Shown one piece after another: positions 1 to 13,085 of a stretch of DNA of 64,000 bases. The notes under the pieces are model-generated. The model ran no database searches, was not told where the DNA came from, and saw only the letters and a list, made by a program, of their open reading frames with translations. How positions within the stretch are numbered: position 1 is the stretch's first letter; each line of letters starts with the position of its first letter. The translations under genes and the position numbers were made by a program. The DNA comes from Phoronis australis (Eukaryota > Phoronida > Phoronidae), in NCBI GenBank assembly GCA_002633005.1, contig NMRA01000124.1, positions 780,902 through 844,901 of the forward strand, in the 5' to 3' direction.

Positions 1-3000
1 CCTCAAAATTGAGAAAATGGTAATACATGTAATACAAAACCATATTATAGATGTATTGCGTTTAGTACTAATAAACCATTCCCAGGAAAACACCGTATGC
101 TTTTATAACGCTGATTATCGATAAATTCATTTTGTCGAAAAGAATAAGAATATAAAAGCTACACCGTGAGATGAACAATAACAATATGGATGTAACATAT
201 CGCAACGAAATAAGATTCGACTTGGACTCAGACTAGAATTTGCAAGTTTACTCGGTGTGTGATATGCAATAGGTCAATTTTCGAGTGTAGGTTAAACGTC
301 GAGTCAGGATTGTATGGTTCATTTAATATTTTTCATTTTAAAAATTGTTTTGATGAAGGCAATGAGAAGCATTTTAAATGTTGAAGAATATCAAGCATAA
401 TGATAACATTATTATACAATGGCGTATACCTCTCGCAAATCGTAGGCGTGCCAATGACTAATAAATATTTCCTTTCGCCTGTTCTTCAAATTTATTTTTC
501 ACAAATACATGTCCTCTGATTGCTGAAACAGCTGCGAAAAATTGCTTGATTATGTGCATTGTTTCCCCATATACGCGATTACTTCGATTTAAAGTATAAT
601 TGCTTGATTTCTGAGGCTATGATGGGCCTTAAGCAAACTGACCTGGCGTCATTGTATATCAAAGGTGTTTTTAGGCGTAGCATCTGTCGTATTAGTTATA
701 TTTTTATACTCGGGTTTCGTTGCTTATAATAGGACGATAGTAGTCGTGTGCCATTTTGATTATCATAGACAAGAAGCATATTTTTGCCAATATAGAACAA
801 GGATTATACGTTCACAATTGCATTTCGAATTATGTTACCAATATTGTTTGTAACGATGTTAACGTGACTGTTGCGCTAGTATAGCAAGTATGTGAACATT
901 TGCACTATGAGTGCTGTTGAAATTCTCGCCCTTCGTTAAGTGTGTATATCAATTTTGGAATGTTATTGCTTCCCAAAGGTACCTATTAAGTCTTCTTTTT
1001 ACGAAACTTTTGCACAAATTTGGGTTTTTATGCAAATATTGAGACGGATATAAATACCCCCACTCCGCACGGTGTTTAAAAAAAGCACCAGTGAATCTAA
1101 TAATAAAACAAAAAACCGCTCTGTGAAGATTTGATTCGAACGACGTTATCAGGAAATTAGCTTTTAAACACCGTAATAATGTGTAAACCGTAATTTGTCT
1201 CGGTAGTTAGTTTCCATTTTCCTTTTTTGCACTTGCGCACGCAAACGGATATACGTATAATCTTCATGTACAGAGGTGTTGACTAGTTGCCTGAGCTGTC
1301 GCCTTTTTGTGAGACCAATGGGTCCTAACCTGGCTATTTCATGTGTAGGACTTCCGAGTTTTGTGAATAGGTCATAAAAAAGCTTACACCAAGGAGTTCT
1401 GAAGCGGCAACAACGTCTCCCATTATTGTTCGAATTACGTCAATCCCGTAGGAGATCGGTGTTTCAAACGCTGTTGTATTAACAAACGCAATGCAATAGT
1501 TGTCCGATGATCATTGCAAAAATGAAGAGAAAAATACACATAGACACTTAATTTACATTTAATCCTGGATCTTAGATCACACAAAACCGCGCAAACTCTT
1601 AAAATATTTTGTTTACCCTTTCCACCTTAGCAGTCCTACTTAAGTTTCAACTAACTAGTTTGCTTAAATTAAAATCATAACCACACCTTTGATTATAAAG
1701 GAAAACACAGTAGTCTTTCAATGTTGTAAAATTTATTTATGGTTTTACTTAAAAGTTTTGCAATAATGCAGTTTTCTGCAGGCAACCCTGGGCAAATACA
1801 CGCCTGTGCGTGACAGGTATGGCCTCGGTGGCTTAATGCTGTAACCATCCCGCAAACTGAAATCAAGCGAGTACAACTTGTTGATTAATGATCGTCCCCA
1901 CACGTGAAGTTACTTGTTGAAAATTTACTTTAATTGCGGGTTTGCTATCCTTTTTCTATAGAACTGAGGAAAGTTTTAGGATTCAGCCATGCATGTTTTC
2001 CCAAAAAATCTATGCCTTGCCGTATCTGCGGAATGTTCTTATAACTCCATTGTACTTGGCATATTTAAAAGTGGGTCTGTCTTCGGAAAATGACGGTACC
2101 TAACTTCGCATACAGGCAAAGCTTCGCAAAGAGGCGTTTTTTTTTTAATAGAGTTGAACCAATCTTTCCACTCATAAAGATCTGTGGTTTTATTCACTGG
2201 TTACACGCAACTCGAGATATTCCAATAAAGCGATAGGTCATTGTCGTTTGTTTCAGAAGTACGTCAGAATACTCACCGATAGGCAGCATAAGTTGCATAC
2301 CTGTCCTCTTTGTTGGATTAGTTATAGGTCAAGAAAAATATAAATTGGTCATTACTTGTTGTGTAAATTATTCACCAACTGCATATCCATTCAAATTGGC
2401 ACATTGCCTAATAATTGTCAGTGTTCGTAAATTATTGATTGAGGAACTTCGAATGTCGTTATAAAATAATCTATCAACATAGTTGTTTCTGCAGATAATT
2501 AGGTTCTGTAATAGTATTAATTAACAGGTCTATTATCGATGCTTTTATCTGTTTGAGAAACAAACAGACATATAGTGAAACACACAAAGATTTGAACATG
2601 TCACTTACAATGAATAAGTGGCTGGCGGGGCCAACGGTATTGTTGCCGTGCCTTCAATGATATGTTTTTGTAGCCCCTAACGGCCTCTTCTGGCCCATCG
2701 CAACCTACCTGTTCTCATAACATTCACTCCCCTGGCGCACAGCGACATCTATTAGGCGTCACATATTCCATGTTCTTCAGACCACATGTAAAATGATAAA
2801 AACGCATTATTTGATTTTTTCTAAGACTATAGGTATAATGCATGTTTTTTTCTGTGGTCAAACGAGAAAACAATGTAACCCGCAGCTTTCTTCGTATCAA
2901 ATTAGTCCAAAAGACCCAAGTTGGTTATTGTCTTTGTGTTTTTAACACAGACCTCCGTCGTCGAGTCGGTGGTGCGGTATCATTTTCTTTTTTTAAACGG

Positions 3001-5071
3001 AAAATCCACCTGAGACCAGAAAAAAATGATGCGGTGTCTGTTTTTTCACTGATAGCTTGGCAAATCATGATGTTTCAAACCTTGTTTACCCTTGCAAATA
3101 TGCCTATGTGCAAGCTTTTTAAAAAGAACACGAGTGCTTGGCTAGGCTGACACCCATGACGTCACATATTGACAAGGACCCGCAGGCGTGTATCAAAAAT
3201 TGCTGAGATACCCCCCCCCCATTCCGGGTGCCGGGTCTGCTAATTCTAACCCCCTTTTGCGGGGGATAGGAAGACGGACAGTGCGCCTTTTGCGGGGCTG
3301 AGACCAATGCAGTGGGCCTTTTGCGGGGATGAAATGGAAATTTAGACCAGGCAGTCTACGAATTGGTTTATAAAGGGCTGGTCACTTAATTTATGTGCCG
3401 TGCATGAACTCATGGAATAACGATCTGTTCTTTGCAAATCTAAAACCACTTCACCGCAGACCTCATGCCACTAATTGGTCTGAGATCCGAGTACAGAACA
3501 CGTTGAGATAGCCTATAGTGGCAAATGGTCTAAATCTGATGTTCGCTTCTCGAACGAAACGCCGGTTTATTTATATCTATATACAGCGGCTTTAAAATTA
3601 AAAACATCACGGGTGAGAAAGCAACCTGTCTGATTTACTAATTACTTTCATTTCCCTAAATAGGTATTGCGGTTTTTTATCAAAAATTATATCAGTGACG
3701 GTTGTCATCACATCTAAACTTACGACATAGTCGCCGACCACAACTTCTCTATCAGTGTTTGAACCACATCATGACTATTGTATTTTTCCACACGAGCGCA
3801 ACGGACGCATGGCGGGGTCGCCTTGATTGCTGTACATTTGATATTATTTTGACATTCCAAAACAACGATGGCTGTTTACTCGATCTGTTTACAGTGTTGT
3901 TGTTATTAATATTTTTTTTGAAACTGGCACGTGGAAATGATAGTCTATGTGAACGACGATGGGGAATGAATGAAGACATGACTGGTCGGTGCCGGTGTAG
4001 ACCACCAATAACTAAGTAAAATATAGAAAAAAAATGAATTAATTAAATACTTACGGATTGACAGTTAGCTACGCTGCGTCCTCGTAATATCCCTTTAGGA
4101 CGTGCCAGGAATGATGAAATTAGGAGAAATGCTCAATCGTTAGATGACAATTTTTTCGACTAGTGCCAGAGCGTGGTATGGGAATTACCGCTATTCCCGA
4201 TTGCACACTTATTTCGCCCGAGGATCAGTGTTTTTTTATCGTTTCTCACATTAATTTTGACTGCCGGGTATGTATCAATGGAGAACTAGGCTTTGATTGG
4301 AATTGCATATATTGCGGCCGGTTTCGGCTCAGTGACAGCCATGAGCAGGTGTCGAGCAGTCAAACTTAGGCCCAGTGGCATAAAATCCTTAGGTTACGAC
4401 ACTCCGCTCAGCGTGCAGTGTGATCCAAAACGCTAAATTTTACGAGGCATTGTGAAACGCTTTGACGTAAGTCCGATTGGCCGGCGAAGGCGTCCGAGCC
4501 TTCCTGAGTGGCCAGGCTGCGTCCTTTGACGATTGCGCAACGTCCATGGGAAAACCATGTTAATGAATATATACCTATTTCGGCCAAACTGATAACATGG
4601 AAAATTTTTGACACCATGCTAGCAGATTATTTATCTACCTGTGCGGGCATGAACATCGATTTCGTCAATTTGACAGTCTAATCACGTTTCTCCGGGCAAC
4701 ACATTTAACCAATCATGGATTATCAGCTGTGTTCTAAGAAAATAGTGCATTCATTTATCGTCTTATGATTAATAATTACATATACCACTATGTAAATTAA
4801 TAATAAGCATGGAATAGAGTGTGTTTAAGTTTGTTTAATCAAAGTTCACTGTTAATTTATGATTTATTAATACAAGTAAATTGAAGGTTTTATACGCGTA
4901 ACAATGTCACTGTTGCAAATCGTCCGCGTAGAAATACAGTCTATTGCCCTTGACAGTTCGTGAGGCTGTCTATCGATTTGTAAGTAATTCTTGCATATGT
5001 TGGCGTATTTTTAACAAGTGACTGTAAAATAAGCAACAGGCATTCACTGTTTTCAATTGTTTACATTTCAG
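1..5071. other. Non-coding region upstream of the TENT5 coding exon
   Basis: No open frame here resembles a known protein; the open frames of 60-105 codons look like chance. The stretch probably contains a 5' untranslated exon and promoter of the TENT5 homologue, because a good 3' splice site lies at its right end, but the matching first exon was not identified. A C run at about 3208-3220 is followed by three short direct repeats of CCTTTTGCGGGG starting near 3253, 3286 and 3317. Confidence 0.5.
5060..5071 (+). promoter_or_regulatory. 3' splice site of the TENT5 coding exon
   Basis: A pyrimidine-rich stretch ending in ACATTTCAG lies 30 bases upstream of the ATG at 5102. It implies an intron in the 5' untranslated region, so the exon starts at 5072. 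The donor exon could not be placed. Confidence 0.6.
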
Positions 5072-5101
5072 AACTCAAACTCAGACTGAACTTTTGTGAA
5101 T

Positions 5102-6286
5102 ATGTCTTCAAACGGGTGCGAATCACGCTTTCAAGTCTTGTGCTACGAGCAAGTCCACCGACTAAACAAGGTGATGGAAGAAACCATTCCCATACATGGC
5201 CGAGGCAACTTCCCAACGCTTCAAGTGCGTTTAAAAGACCTAGTGAAAACTGTCAAGGAAAGCTTAAATGCGGAAGGCATTCCCGTGAAAGACGTCCGAA
5301 TGAATGGAGGTGCAGCTAGTTACGTGGTGGATACCGACATTGATCACAGTGCTTTCAACGATTTGGATTTAATTTTCCAAGTAAAAATTGCGAGCCCAAG
5401 TGATCTTCAAAAGATCAAGGATGCTGCGTTGGATTCACTGCTTCAGTTTTTGCCTGAAGGAGTGAACCGCGACAAGATGAGCAGTTGTTGTCTCAAAGAA
5501 GCATATGTTCGTAAAATGGTGAAAATTTATAACGACAGCGATCGCTGGAGTTTGATTTCGCTTGCTAATGTCAGGGGCAGGAACGTTGAATTGAAATTTG
5601 TTGATTCTATGAAGCGGCAATTTGAGTTCAGCGTTGATTCATTCCAGATTGTTTTGAACAGCTTATTCACTTTCGATCACGTTTCGCAAACTCCGATGAA
5701 CGAGAATTTCTATCCAACAATTGTAGCAGAAAGTGTTTATGGTGACTTTTATCGAGCCTTGTATCATTTAACTCATAAACTTATTGCCACTCGCAACCCA
5801 GAAGAAATTCGTGGCGGTGGATTGCTCAAGTACTGCCACCTCTTGGTTCGAGGGTTCAAAGTCAGTTACGAGATGGACCAAAATCTACTTGAACGCTACA
5901 TGTGTTCCCGGTTCTTCATCGATTTCAGTGACGTTTCCGTTCAAAAGCCCAAACTGGAATCCTACCTGCAGAACCATTTCAATGATGATTCGGACCTCAA
6001 ATTCAACTATTTAATGGCCCTCTACAATGTCGTTGATAACAGCACTATATGTCTTATGGGTCATGAAAGAAGACAAACATTGATGCTTATTCAGCATTTT
6101 GCCTACCAAGCTCAGTTTGAACAAGACTGTCGAGCAAGGAAAAAATATCTTGAGATGCAGTTTTTCGATCAGCAAAATAGTTTGGTGGTGGACCAGGTTT
6201 ATTTCGGTGTGCCCTATGGCCAACAGTATTACGTATCGCCGTACCAGAACAGTAATTCGTACTCGCCCTACATTCAATGCACGTGA
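5102..6286 (+). CDS. TENT5: TENT5/FAM46 family non-canonical poly(A) polymerase
   Basis: The single uninterrupted frame encodes 394 residues, about the usual family length (380-440). The start is ATG at 5102; two in-frame codons upstream (GTG AAT) are not a start. Family hallmarks visible: nucleotidyltransferase motif [10 protein letters not shown] at residues 67-76, the catalytic carboxylates in DLDLIF (D88, D90), and the block [20 protein letters not shown] at about 162-182 with the third acidic residue. A helical region then contains [17 protein letters not shown]-type sequence (here [17 protein letters not shown]), the strongest TENT5 signature. TENT5 enzymes extend poly(A) tails, notably of mRNAs for secreted proteins at the ER. 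The second residue of the usual G-S pair in the nucleotide-binding turn is Gly here (GG at 69-70), a tolerable change. The C-terminus is rich in Tyr, Gln and Ser. Which vertebrate paralogue (A-D) it corresponds to cannot be said; a pre-duplication orthologue is likely. Confidence 0.95.
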   Translation: MSSNGCESRFQVLCYEQVHRLNKVMEETIPIHGRGNFPTLQVRLKDLVKTVKESLNAEGIPVKDVRMNGGAASYVVDTDIDHSAFNDLDLIFQVKIASPSDLQKIKDAALDSLLQFLPEGVNRDKMSSCCLKEAYVRKMVKIYNDSDRWSLISLANVRGRNVELKFVDSMKRQFEFSVDSFQIVLNSLFTFDHVSQTPMNENFYPTIVAESVYGDFYRALYHLTHKLIATRNPEEIRGGGLLKYCHLLVRGFKVSYEMDQNLLERYMCSRFFIDFSDVSVQKPKLESYLQNHFNDDSDLKFNYLMALYNVVDNSTICLMGHERRQTLMLIQHFAYQAQFEQDCRARKKYLEMQFFDQQNSLVVDQVYFGVPYGQQYYVSPYQNSNSYSPYIQCT

Positions 6287-6760
6287 TACACTGTAGGGGT
6301 CGCAGAGGTAGTGACACCTCTGGTGTTTTATGCAAGAGGCTGTGATTTCGTTCCTGGGAGTATTTAGCGGTAGTGTCGAGAGTTTATGAAAATGGATTTC
6401 GATGAAAATGTGGTAGAAGTGGACACGCTGTTTACGGGACCTGAACAGGTGATGGGTGAAAATCTGATAGCCTGTTAAGTGCTAGGTACATTTTGTGATG
6501 AATGGACACCTTTAGTACAGAGTGGGGCAAGCAGGTATTGCATACCCTCTTGTGTGGTGGCCCAGTTATTATGTAATATGTTATGTGCATATCTGAGCTA
6601 TATTACCATGACTAACTGTTGTTGGATGTTTGTATGTGTATTATGATGTCCATGATAACATGTTTATTGGATTTAACTTTGCAGCTTTTTCTGTTACAAG
6701 ATCTTTATGTTTATATATCTTGTTTCTGTTTAATTAATAAAGCCCAGCCCAGCTAGTTGT
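6287..6760 (+). other. 3' untranslated region of TENT5
   Basis: This is the non-coding stretch between the TGA at 6284-6286 and the first good poly(A) signal. No other gene is seen in it. Confidence 0.6.
6736..6741 (+). terminator. Poly(A) signal AATAAA of TENT5
   Basis: A canonical AATAAA lies 450 bases after the stop codon, followed by a GT-rich stretch (about 6759-6785). This is the most likely end of the transcript. Confidence 0.55.
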
Positions 6761-9700
6761 TAATGCAATGAATAGCTGTGTGTCTGGACGATTGAGCTAG
6801 ACTCACTTGTGATTGTCTGGTGAATACACTACTGGGAGCAGGCACTGTGTGCAGTTGTGGCCTGAGAGTGGGCGCTGGCTATTACAACTAATGGTTGTCA
6901 TGGTGAAGGGGGTTGTGGTGCTGGTGGTATTTCCCTTGCCACCACTGAATTCCCCTTATTAGTTACAATTGGTAATAATTTTTGCTCCCCTATATTGTGG
7001 CTCTACAGCTGTTGTAGGCACATGTTGGTTGTAGTGAGAGATTAAGTTACCGGCATAAGCACGAGCCAGTGTAATGACATATATTTAGTTTTCCCACTGT
7101 ACAGCCTTCTGTGTGCATGTGGGCAGTCTAGAGAAAGTGCTGTTGCTGCCTCTTATTCGTTTGATTTCTGATGTAAAATTTGATTAACTTTTAACTATGT
7201 ATTATTGCACGGCCCAGTAATTATTAATTTGGTGGTATAACTCGTACCCTTACATAAAATGAGTGCTTCTCTGAGTGCCCATGAATACGTTCGTTTCAAA
7301 TAGTTACGTTTGAAATTAGATTTTGGCCTCGATGCATGTTGAGTCTTCCCGTTGGTGTTAGTTACGAATTCAATGAACAGATAGTTTGTCAATAATCTTC
7401 GCCATTATGCTGTATGATGGTTGAAACCATGCTGTTGGCATGCAATGAATATTTAAGTGTATTCTCTTGGTGGAGAGTATTGTGCTTGTTTCTGTCATGT
7501 AAAGTGCCCTTTCGTCTAGGATTCGAAATAAATTAGGCGTCCTAGCTTTCGATTAGCAGTGTATTGCAATGCAATATTCCTGGTGAACCGTGAGGCGTTT
7601 TGAAGCGATATATATATATCTATATATTTTTACAAATTACGTTTGTGTTTATTCATATATACGGCTTTATTTTCATAAACCTCGTTGGATTATTTGATAC
7701 ACGAAGTTATTGCATACTAAACGGGTGTTTAACTCCTCTGTTTGTGGAAGCGCCCCTGTTGTTGCATTGTTAAACGTTTGTAATTCTTTGAGTGTGCTAT
7801 GGGCTTCGTAAGCTTGTTGATACCGGTAGTTGGATGTTGCGATCAGTTCGTTGCCGTCTGGAGACCCTCTCCGAAAATGCCATCGCGTGTTGTGCAATAG
7901 ACGCGACAATGAGAATTTGTCTTTCTGTGATTTTTCATCCTATCATTTTGTCCCCGCAATCAGTCGAGATATTATTTTAAGAATTTCTATATATTCATTA
8001 AATGGATTTTATTATTGTGGTAATAAAATTCTAATCACTTTTGTTGAATTGTGTTGTTGTTCCTCTATTTTTGTTTTACAGGGTTGTTGAGTTGGCACGA
8101 GTTTGTTCGTATTTTACTTGGTAACATGACGACGTAATGAAACCGGGCTTTCGTCTTAACATAGCTTTTCATTTAACCACTCACGGTTACGACAGCGGTC
8201 TTGTATTATTATTCATTCAAACTAGACACTGTATCTAGGCTTGGAAAAACTGATTGGCTGTTGCCCCTTCTGTTTTTCTCAGCGACTTGATTTCAGTTGC
8301 CAAGTTTGTGTGGTAGTAAAGCGATTTAGTTTGTCCAAATTCATTTCGAAATAGGATAAGGGTGCTTGGAAAGAGCAAATTTAGGCCTATGGAAAGAGTG
8401 ATGTTAAATACCACTTCAGGTTTGATAGCTCAGTTTTAAAAGTCATGTGAATCCAAAGTCTGCAATTTGATCGAGTTTAATTAAGTTCTACCCAGGAGGA
8501 CATTTAAACATTAGCGAAACAGAACAGAAATGTGTTTCATGAGCGTATTGAAACAAGGTGCTCGTCAGTATGGTTCGTCCCTTTTATCATTTCTCCTCTA
8601 TTCACAAGTTTGTTTTATATCCGATTCAGTGACCACACGACCAGGTGTGTGACATATACTGCAGTTCATTGCAAACGTTCCAAGTTATCAAGGTCGCGAC
8701 ATGAATGTTCGCGTTATGTTTGCTATTACTGAACGTTGGTCTCTGAAATCTCGAACAGAAAATCGAGACATCCATGAAGGTATTTTGCCTCGTACATCCC
8801 ATTCCCACAAATGTGCATTTAATATTTTATTCTGGGGAATTAGCGAGGCTACTCGGCTACACTTCTGACGCCGGTGCAGCCGAAAAGTTAGGATTCTCGC
8901 CCACTTAGAGAGTCGTCTCGAAAAGAAGCCTGTTAGCAGACAACTTCCATTACCTTCCTTGGCCATTTCGAAGAGTTTCGTTGCAGACACACCTGCCTTT
9001 TGTTGGGGTTAACGAAACTGAATCGGACCTCTTACTCTCATAATGTCGGTCTCGAGGCATTCCTCATCGTGAAAGAATTCTGTTTCTGATACCAGCAAGA
9101 ATATGGAAACCATAAGCAATTTGAGAGACACATTCGAGTTTATTGGGATTCAGTGGCCAATCCTCATGGGCGGCGCACCATGGGGGCTGGGGGCTATACC
9201 CCACACTTATTTCAGTGTTGCTCCACCCATGATCCTAAAATAGCGAAATAGAAATTGGCGCATCTGCAAGTTCCCTGTTAACAGAATGATAACGAGACTG
9301 GAATCCTATCACCAAAGAATACTAAAAACGAAACCGATTTCTTTAGAGTAAAGAGCTTGATTCGATTTTGTGTTTAAGGTACTTAAATAGCTGAAGACCA
9401 ATGCAGCTTTAAAAATACACGTATTTGTTATTACCAACCCATCCGTAGATTGTAATGAAGCCGGAAAAGGCACTCCTTCGTAAGGAATTGTGTCGGAAAA
9501 GAAAGACACCCTTTCGTGGCAAAACTGGTCGTGAAAAAATCACCCATCTGAGTGGCACGTCCCGTGTACCTTTTCTGTGGTAGTCACCCGGGCATTCAGG
9601 AGCTTCTACACTGCATAGTGCACTCGGTAAAAACACGCGTGACTCAGATTTGGCAAACGCACAGAAATACATTTTGAAAGCTGGCCTGCACGTGCAATAT

Positions 9701-11207
9701 TTCGTAAGAATGTGCAAATTTAAAGAAACTCTCACGGTGCACGCATTGTATTGCAATCTTCAATTGCAAAGCCAACGTTGCATTCTCTGACTTGGTACAT
9801 ATTTTTATCTGCTCTTCTCAAAGCAGTGCCTTGTTGTTATTTCGTTTTTATGTCGTTCCTATTTTGTTTTGTACACGACCTCACGCCGCAGCTGGCGAAC
9901 CGTGAAACCCAGTGGAGCATTTCAACATACACACGAATTTTCACGCGGTGTGATAAAGCCTTGACTATCAACAATTCAGTGTAAATCACTCACTTTACCA
10001 TTCTGGACCAGTAACCTGCATACGGGGTCGGAAATGCGTTTCCTTCAGCTCTGCAGTTAGGCGCCCATGAGAAACTCCCTGCCTGTGACGAAGGACTCTC
10101 TAGAAAAATGTACCTCCGCAGTTTGGGTTTCTGGAAATTTTGACATAATTTATTTTTTGTGAGAGTTGATCTTGCGCGTTTTTTTTTCAGTCAAAGAGTG
10201 ACCCGGGCCCATCTGGTAGGTCTACCACTAGAGGGGGCAATAAACCTGTGCCTTCTGTCCAAAAAGAACGTTTCGTTTAATTAGGCCACTTACTGTCATA
10301 AAATCCGAGCCATCTTGATTTGCTCCCATAGATTAGTACTGACAAGGCATTCGGTGCTCCACCGAGACCAGGGTAGAGTTTAGTAGCTGTCTCGCGGCGA
10401 AAAAAACTCTATCCAAAATCACGCGCTCTCTCGCGTATTCTTGCGAAGTCTTGCATTTTTTGCGAAGTCCAGGCGTTCAACTGAACTCTACCCAGGCCCA
10501 TTAGAATGCTTGTCACGGCGGCTTCGGCTTCAGTCACCAAGACACTGTGGCCGGTTGCAGCCATTTTAAATTCAAAAAAGGATTAAAATATGACGACGTT
10601 GTCTTAAAAGAATGGAGTCGCCCGGGAGGCGAGCACCAGGACCTGGCGTCTATGTATTCGAAACCCAAAAATTGATAAATTTCATAGCACGCACCGGGCA
10701 AACTTGTAAAGTTGCTTCGAATCATGCGGCGTGAGACCGACATTGTGTTTTCAGCCCATTCCGTTACGTGGGCGAAATTGTTTCGCGAAAACGTGAATGC
10801 CTGGTGATGTTTATCCGATAACACTCGACATTGTGCAGTTATCTTGAGCGGGCGTATGAAGTCGGCACACAATTGATTATGATTGGTCGTCATTGGCGTA
10901 AACTAGAGTTGCGACACTGGACAAATTTGCTGAAACAATTGGAGCATTTTCCTTATTAACGTAGGCAGTGTTATGGTCGTGGTGTTTGGCTAGCAAGTAA
11001 TGGACACACGTGGGATTTTGGGACGGCAGCAAACTAAGTTAAAATGTTTGAAAAATGCCGAAGACGCATTTGTTTTCCATTAACTTCTTCATTAAAAATG
11101 TCTAGCAAATCTTAAGACACAAGTCAGGGCATTTACGGTAAAGGCTTCAATGTCAAGCAATGTGTGAGTATCTAATATGTTAACTTGAAGGTAAAATCGT
11201 TTGCCCT
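6760..11207. other. Gene-free stretch downstream of TENT5
   Basis: No open frame looks like a protein. The longest are about 100-119 codons on the minus strand near 8.7-9.7 and 10.5-10.9 kb; they are of unusual composition and have no recognisable domain. An AT microsatellite (TATATATATATC-type) sits at about 7607-7627. A GGGGGCTGGGGGCTATACCCC-like palindromic patch at about 9182-9202 looks like a repeat end. Confidence 0.45.
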
Positions 11208-11328
11208 ACGGTGGCCTAAAGCTGACATTGAAAAAAAATAACATTATGAAAAAAAAATCAATTTTCTCCGCTGAGAAAAGTGATTTTTTTGTAATGTTAT
11301 TTTTTCAATGTCAGGTTTGGGCCACCGT
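11208..11328. mobile_element. Short hairpin MITE with terminal inverted repeats
   Basis: The left arm begins ACGGTGGCC (11208) and contains TGACATTG followed by an A run and AACATTA. The right arm is its reverse complement and ends GGCCACCGT (11328). The arms are about 53 bp with few mismatches around a loop of about 17 bp. There is no coding capacity. Confidence 0.8.
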
Positions 11329-11952
11329 GTTTGTCCTGTACATAACCTCAATTTTATCATAGACGCAACTATTTCTAGTGTTACACGTTATCCATGACGC
11401 CACCGTAACACGTGGCTACCTCTGCGAAGTGTATCAATCGTCCATTCAGGAGTCAGACGATTCAAATCGAAAGGCCAGTGGTGGAACTATGATGTCGCAC
11501 TGTGTTGCCGGGAAGCATTCCCGGGAAAACCAATTATTTTCGAACGTCAGTGCTAGCGGAGACCATTTTAATGGCATACTGTAGCTTTGAACATTCTGTT
11601 CTGCACCCTTGGCATTTACGTTCTGAGTCCAGTCGGTCTTATTTCCGTACGTAGTCGAAACTAGACTCAAAACATGCGCGCATCGNGAGGGGCTCGAACG
11701 AACCCCCTTATTTGGCGAAGTGGGCAAAAAGATCTGCCTCAGAGAAACAAAAAGTACAAGAAAATGAGACGAAAGTCCATTAAAAAGGTGCAGACGCACA
11801 GTGAAGATGGTACCCCGTTTTTTTTTAGTCCACATCGCCAGAAATTCGAGCACCCCATATAAAGGCTGAGTGCGCGCATGCAAAAATAACCATACGTTTT
11901 CAGTAAACTCCAATCATGCGGCACGATTGGTTAACTTTCGCTAGCCTGAGTC
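11329..11952. other. Gene-free stretch with one undetermined base
   Basis: No gene is recognised. There is an N at 11686. A 155-codon minus-strand open frame covers most of it but passes through the N and has no recognisable domain, so I do not call it. Confidence 0.4.
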
Positions 11953-13085
11953 TGAGTCGGTGGGTCGTTGTATGTTTCCTCGTTGTGTCTGCACTAGAAA
12001 TCCTCAGTTGAGTGTAGGACCTTATCGACAAAACTTAATTAGTTAAAATATCTCTAAAGATTATTGAATTTAACTCAGTCGCGGAAAACATACATTTCCT
12101 GAATGTAAACAGACTGTAGAATCTGATTTTTGACTTTATACCAACTTGAATTTGTCGTTGATTGGGTCACGTGACCATATCCTTTCAGTAAAATTTAGTA
12201 GAAAGAAAGGGAAACAAGCAAAACAACGGTATCAATAAAAAGTGTCCAAATTTCGTTTGATGTTCAAGAGGAAATCTCAAAACCTCAATTTCCTAAATTA
12301 TCACCCCGTTTTCTCTTCATGCAAATTTTGAGGCTTTCATAAACTTGAATCATAAAAGTCCCCTATGCTTGATAGCCCCTCATGCAAAAGTGAATTGACT
12401 TTAAAAAATCCTATTGAGAGGAGGGCATAAAGTACAGCATTCCTGAGACATGGTGCAGTGTTCCGAACTTTCAAAGTTAGTGTTTGGGGAATCCAGTGGC
12501 GGGTTGGAGGGGGCCAAANTGAGTCGGTGGGTCGTTGTATGTTTCCTCGTTGTGTCTGCACTAGAAATCCTCAGTTGAGTGTAGGATCTTATCGACAAAA
12601 CTTAATTAGTTAAAATATCTCTAAAGATTATTGAATTTAACTCAGTCGCGGAAAACATACATTTCCTGAATGTAAACAGACTGTAGAATCTGATTTTTGA
12701 CTTTATACCAACTTGAATTTGTCGTTGATTAGGTCACGTGACCATATCCTTTCAGTAAAATTTAGTAGAAAGAAAGGGAAACAAGCAAAACAACGGTATC
12801 AATAAAAAGTGTCCAAATTTCGTTTGATGTTCAAGAGGAAATCTCAAAACCTCAATTTCCTAAATTATCACCCCGTTTTCTCTTCATGCAAATTTTGAGG
12901 CTTTCATAAACTTGAATCATAAAAGTCCCCTATGCTTGATAGCCCCTCATGCAAAAGTGAATTGACTTTAAAAAATCCTATTGAGAGGAGGGCATAAAGT
13001 ACAGCATTCCTGAGACATGGTGCAGTGTTCCGAACTTTCAAAGTTAGTGTTTGGGGAATCCAGTGGCGGGGTGGAGGGGGCCAAA
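11953..13085. repeat. Two near-identical 566-bp tandem copies of a dispersed repeat
   Basis: Copy 1 (11953-12518) and copy 2 (12520-13085) both begin TGAGTCGGTGGGTCG and end GGGGGCCAAA. Only about three differences were noticed, for example near 12022/12589, 12165/12732 and 12504/13071. An N separates them (12519) and another follows at 13092, so the duplication may be an assembly artefact. Diverged relatives occur elsewhere in the window, so the unit itself is a genuine repeat family. Confidence 0.9.

Noticed and set aside
5096-5101. Start of TENT5 at GTG 5096.
   Set aside because: GTG is not a normal start in animals; the ATG at 5102 is six bases later in the same frame.
11446-11913. 155-codon minus-strand open frame.
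   Set aside because: It passes through an N, has no recognisable domain and overlaps no splice pattern; probably chance.
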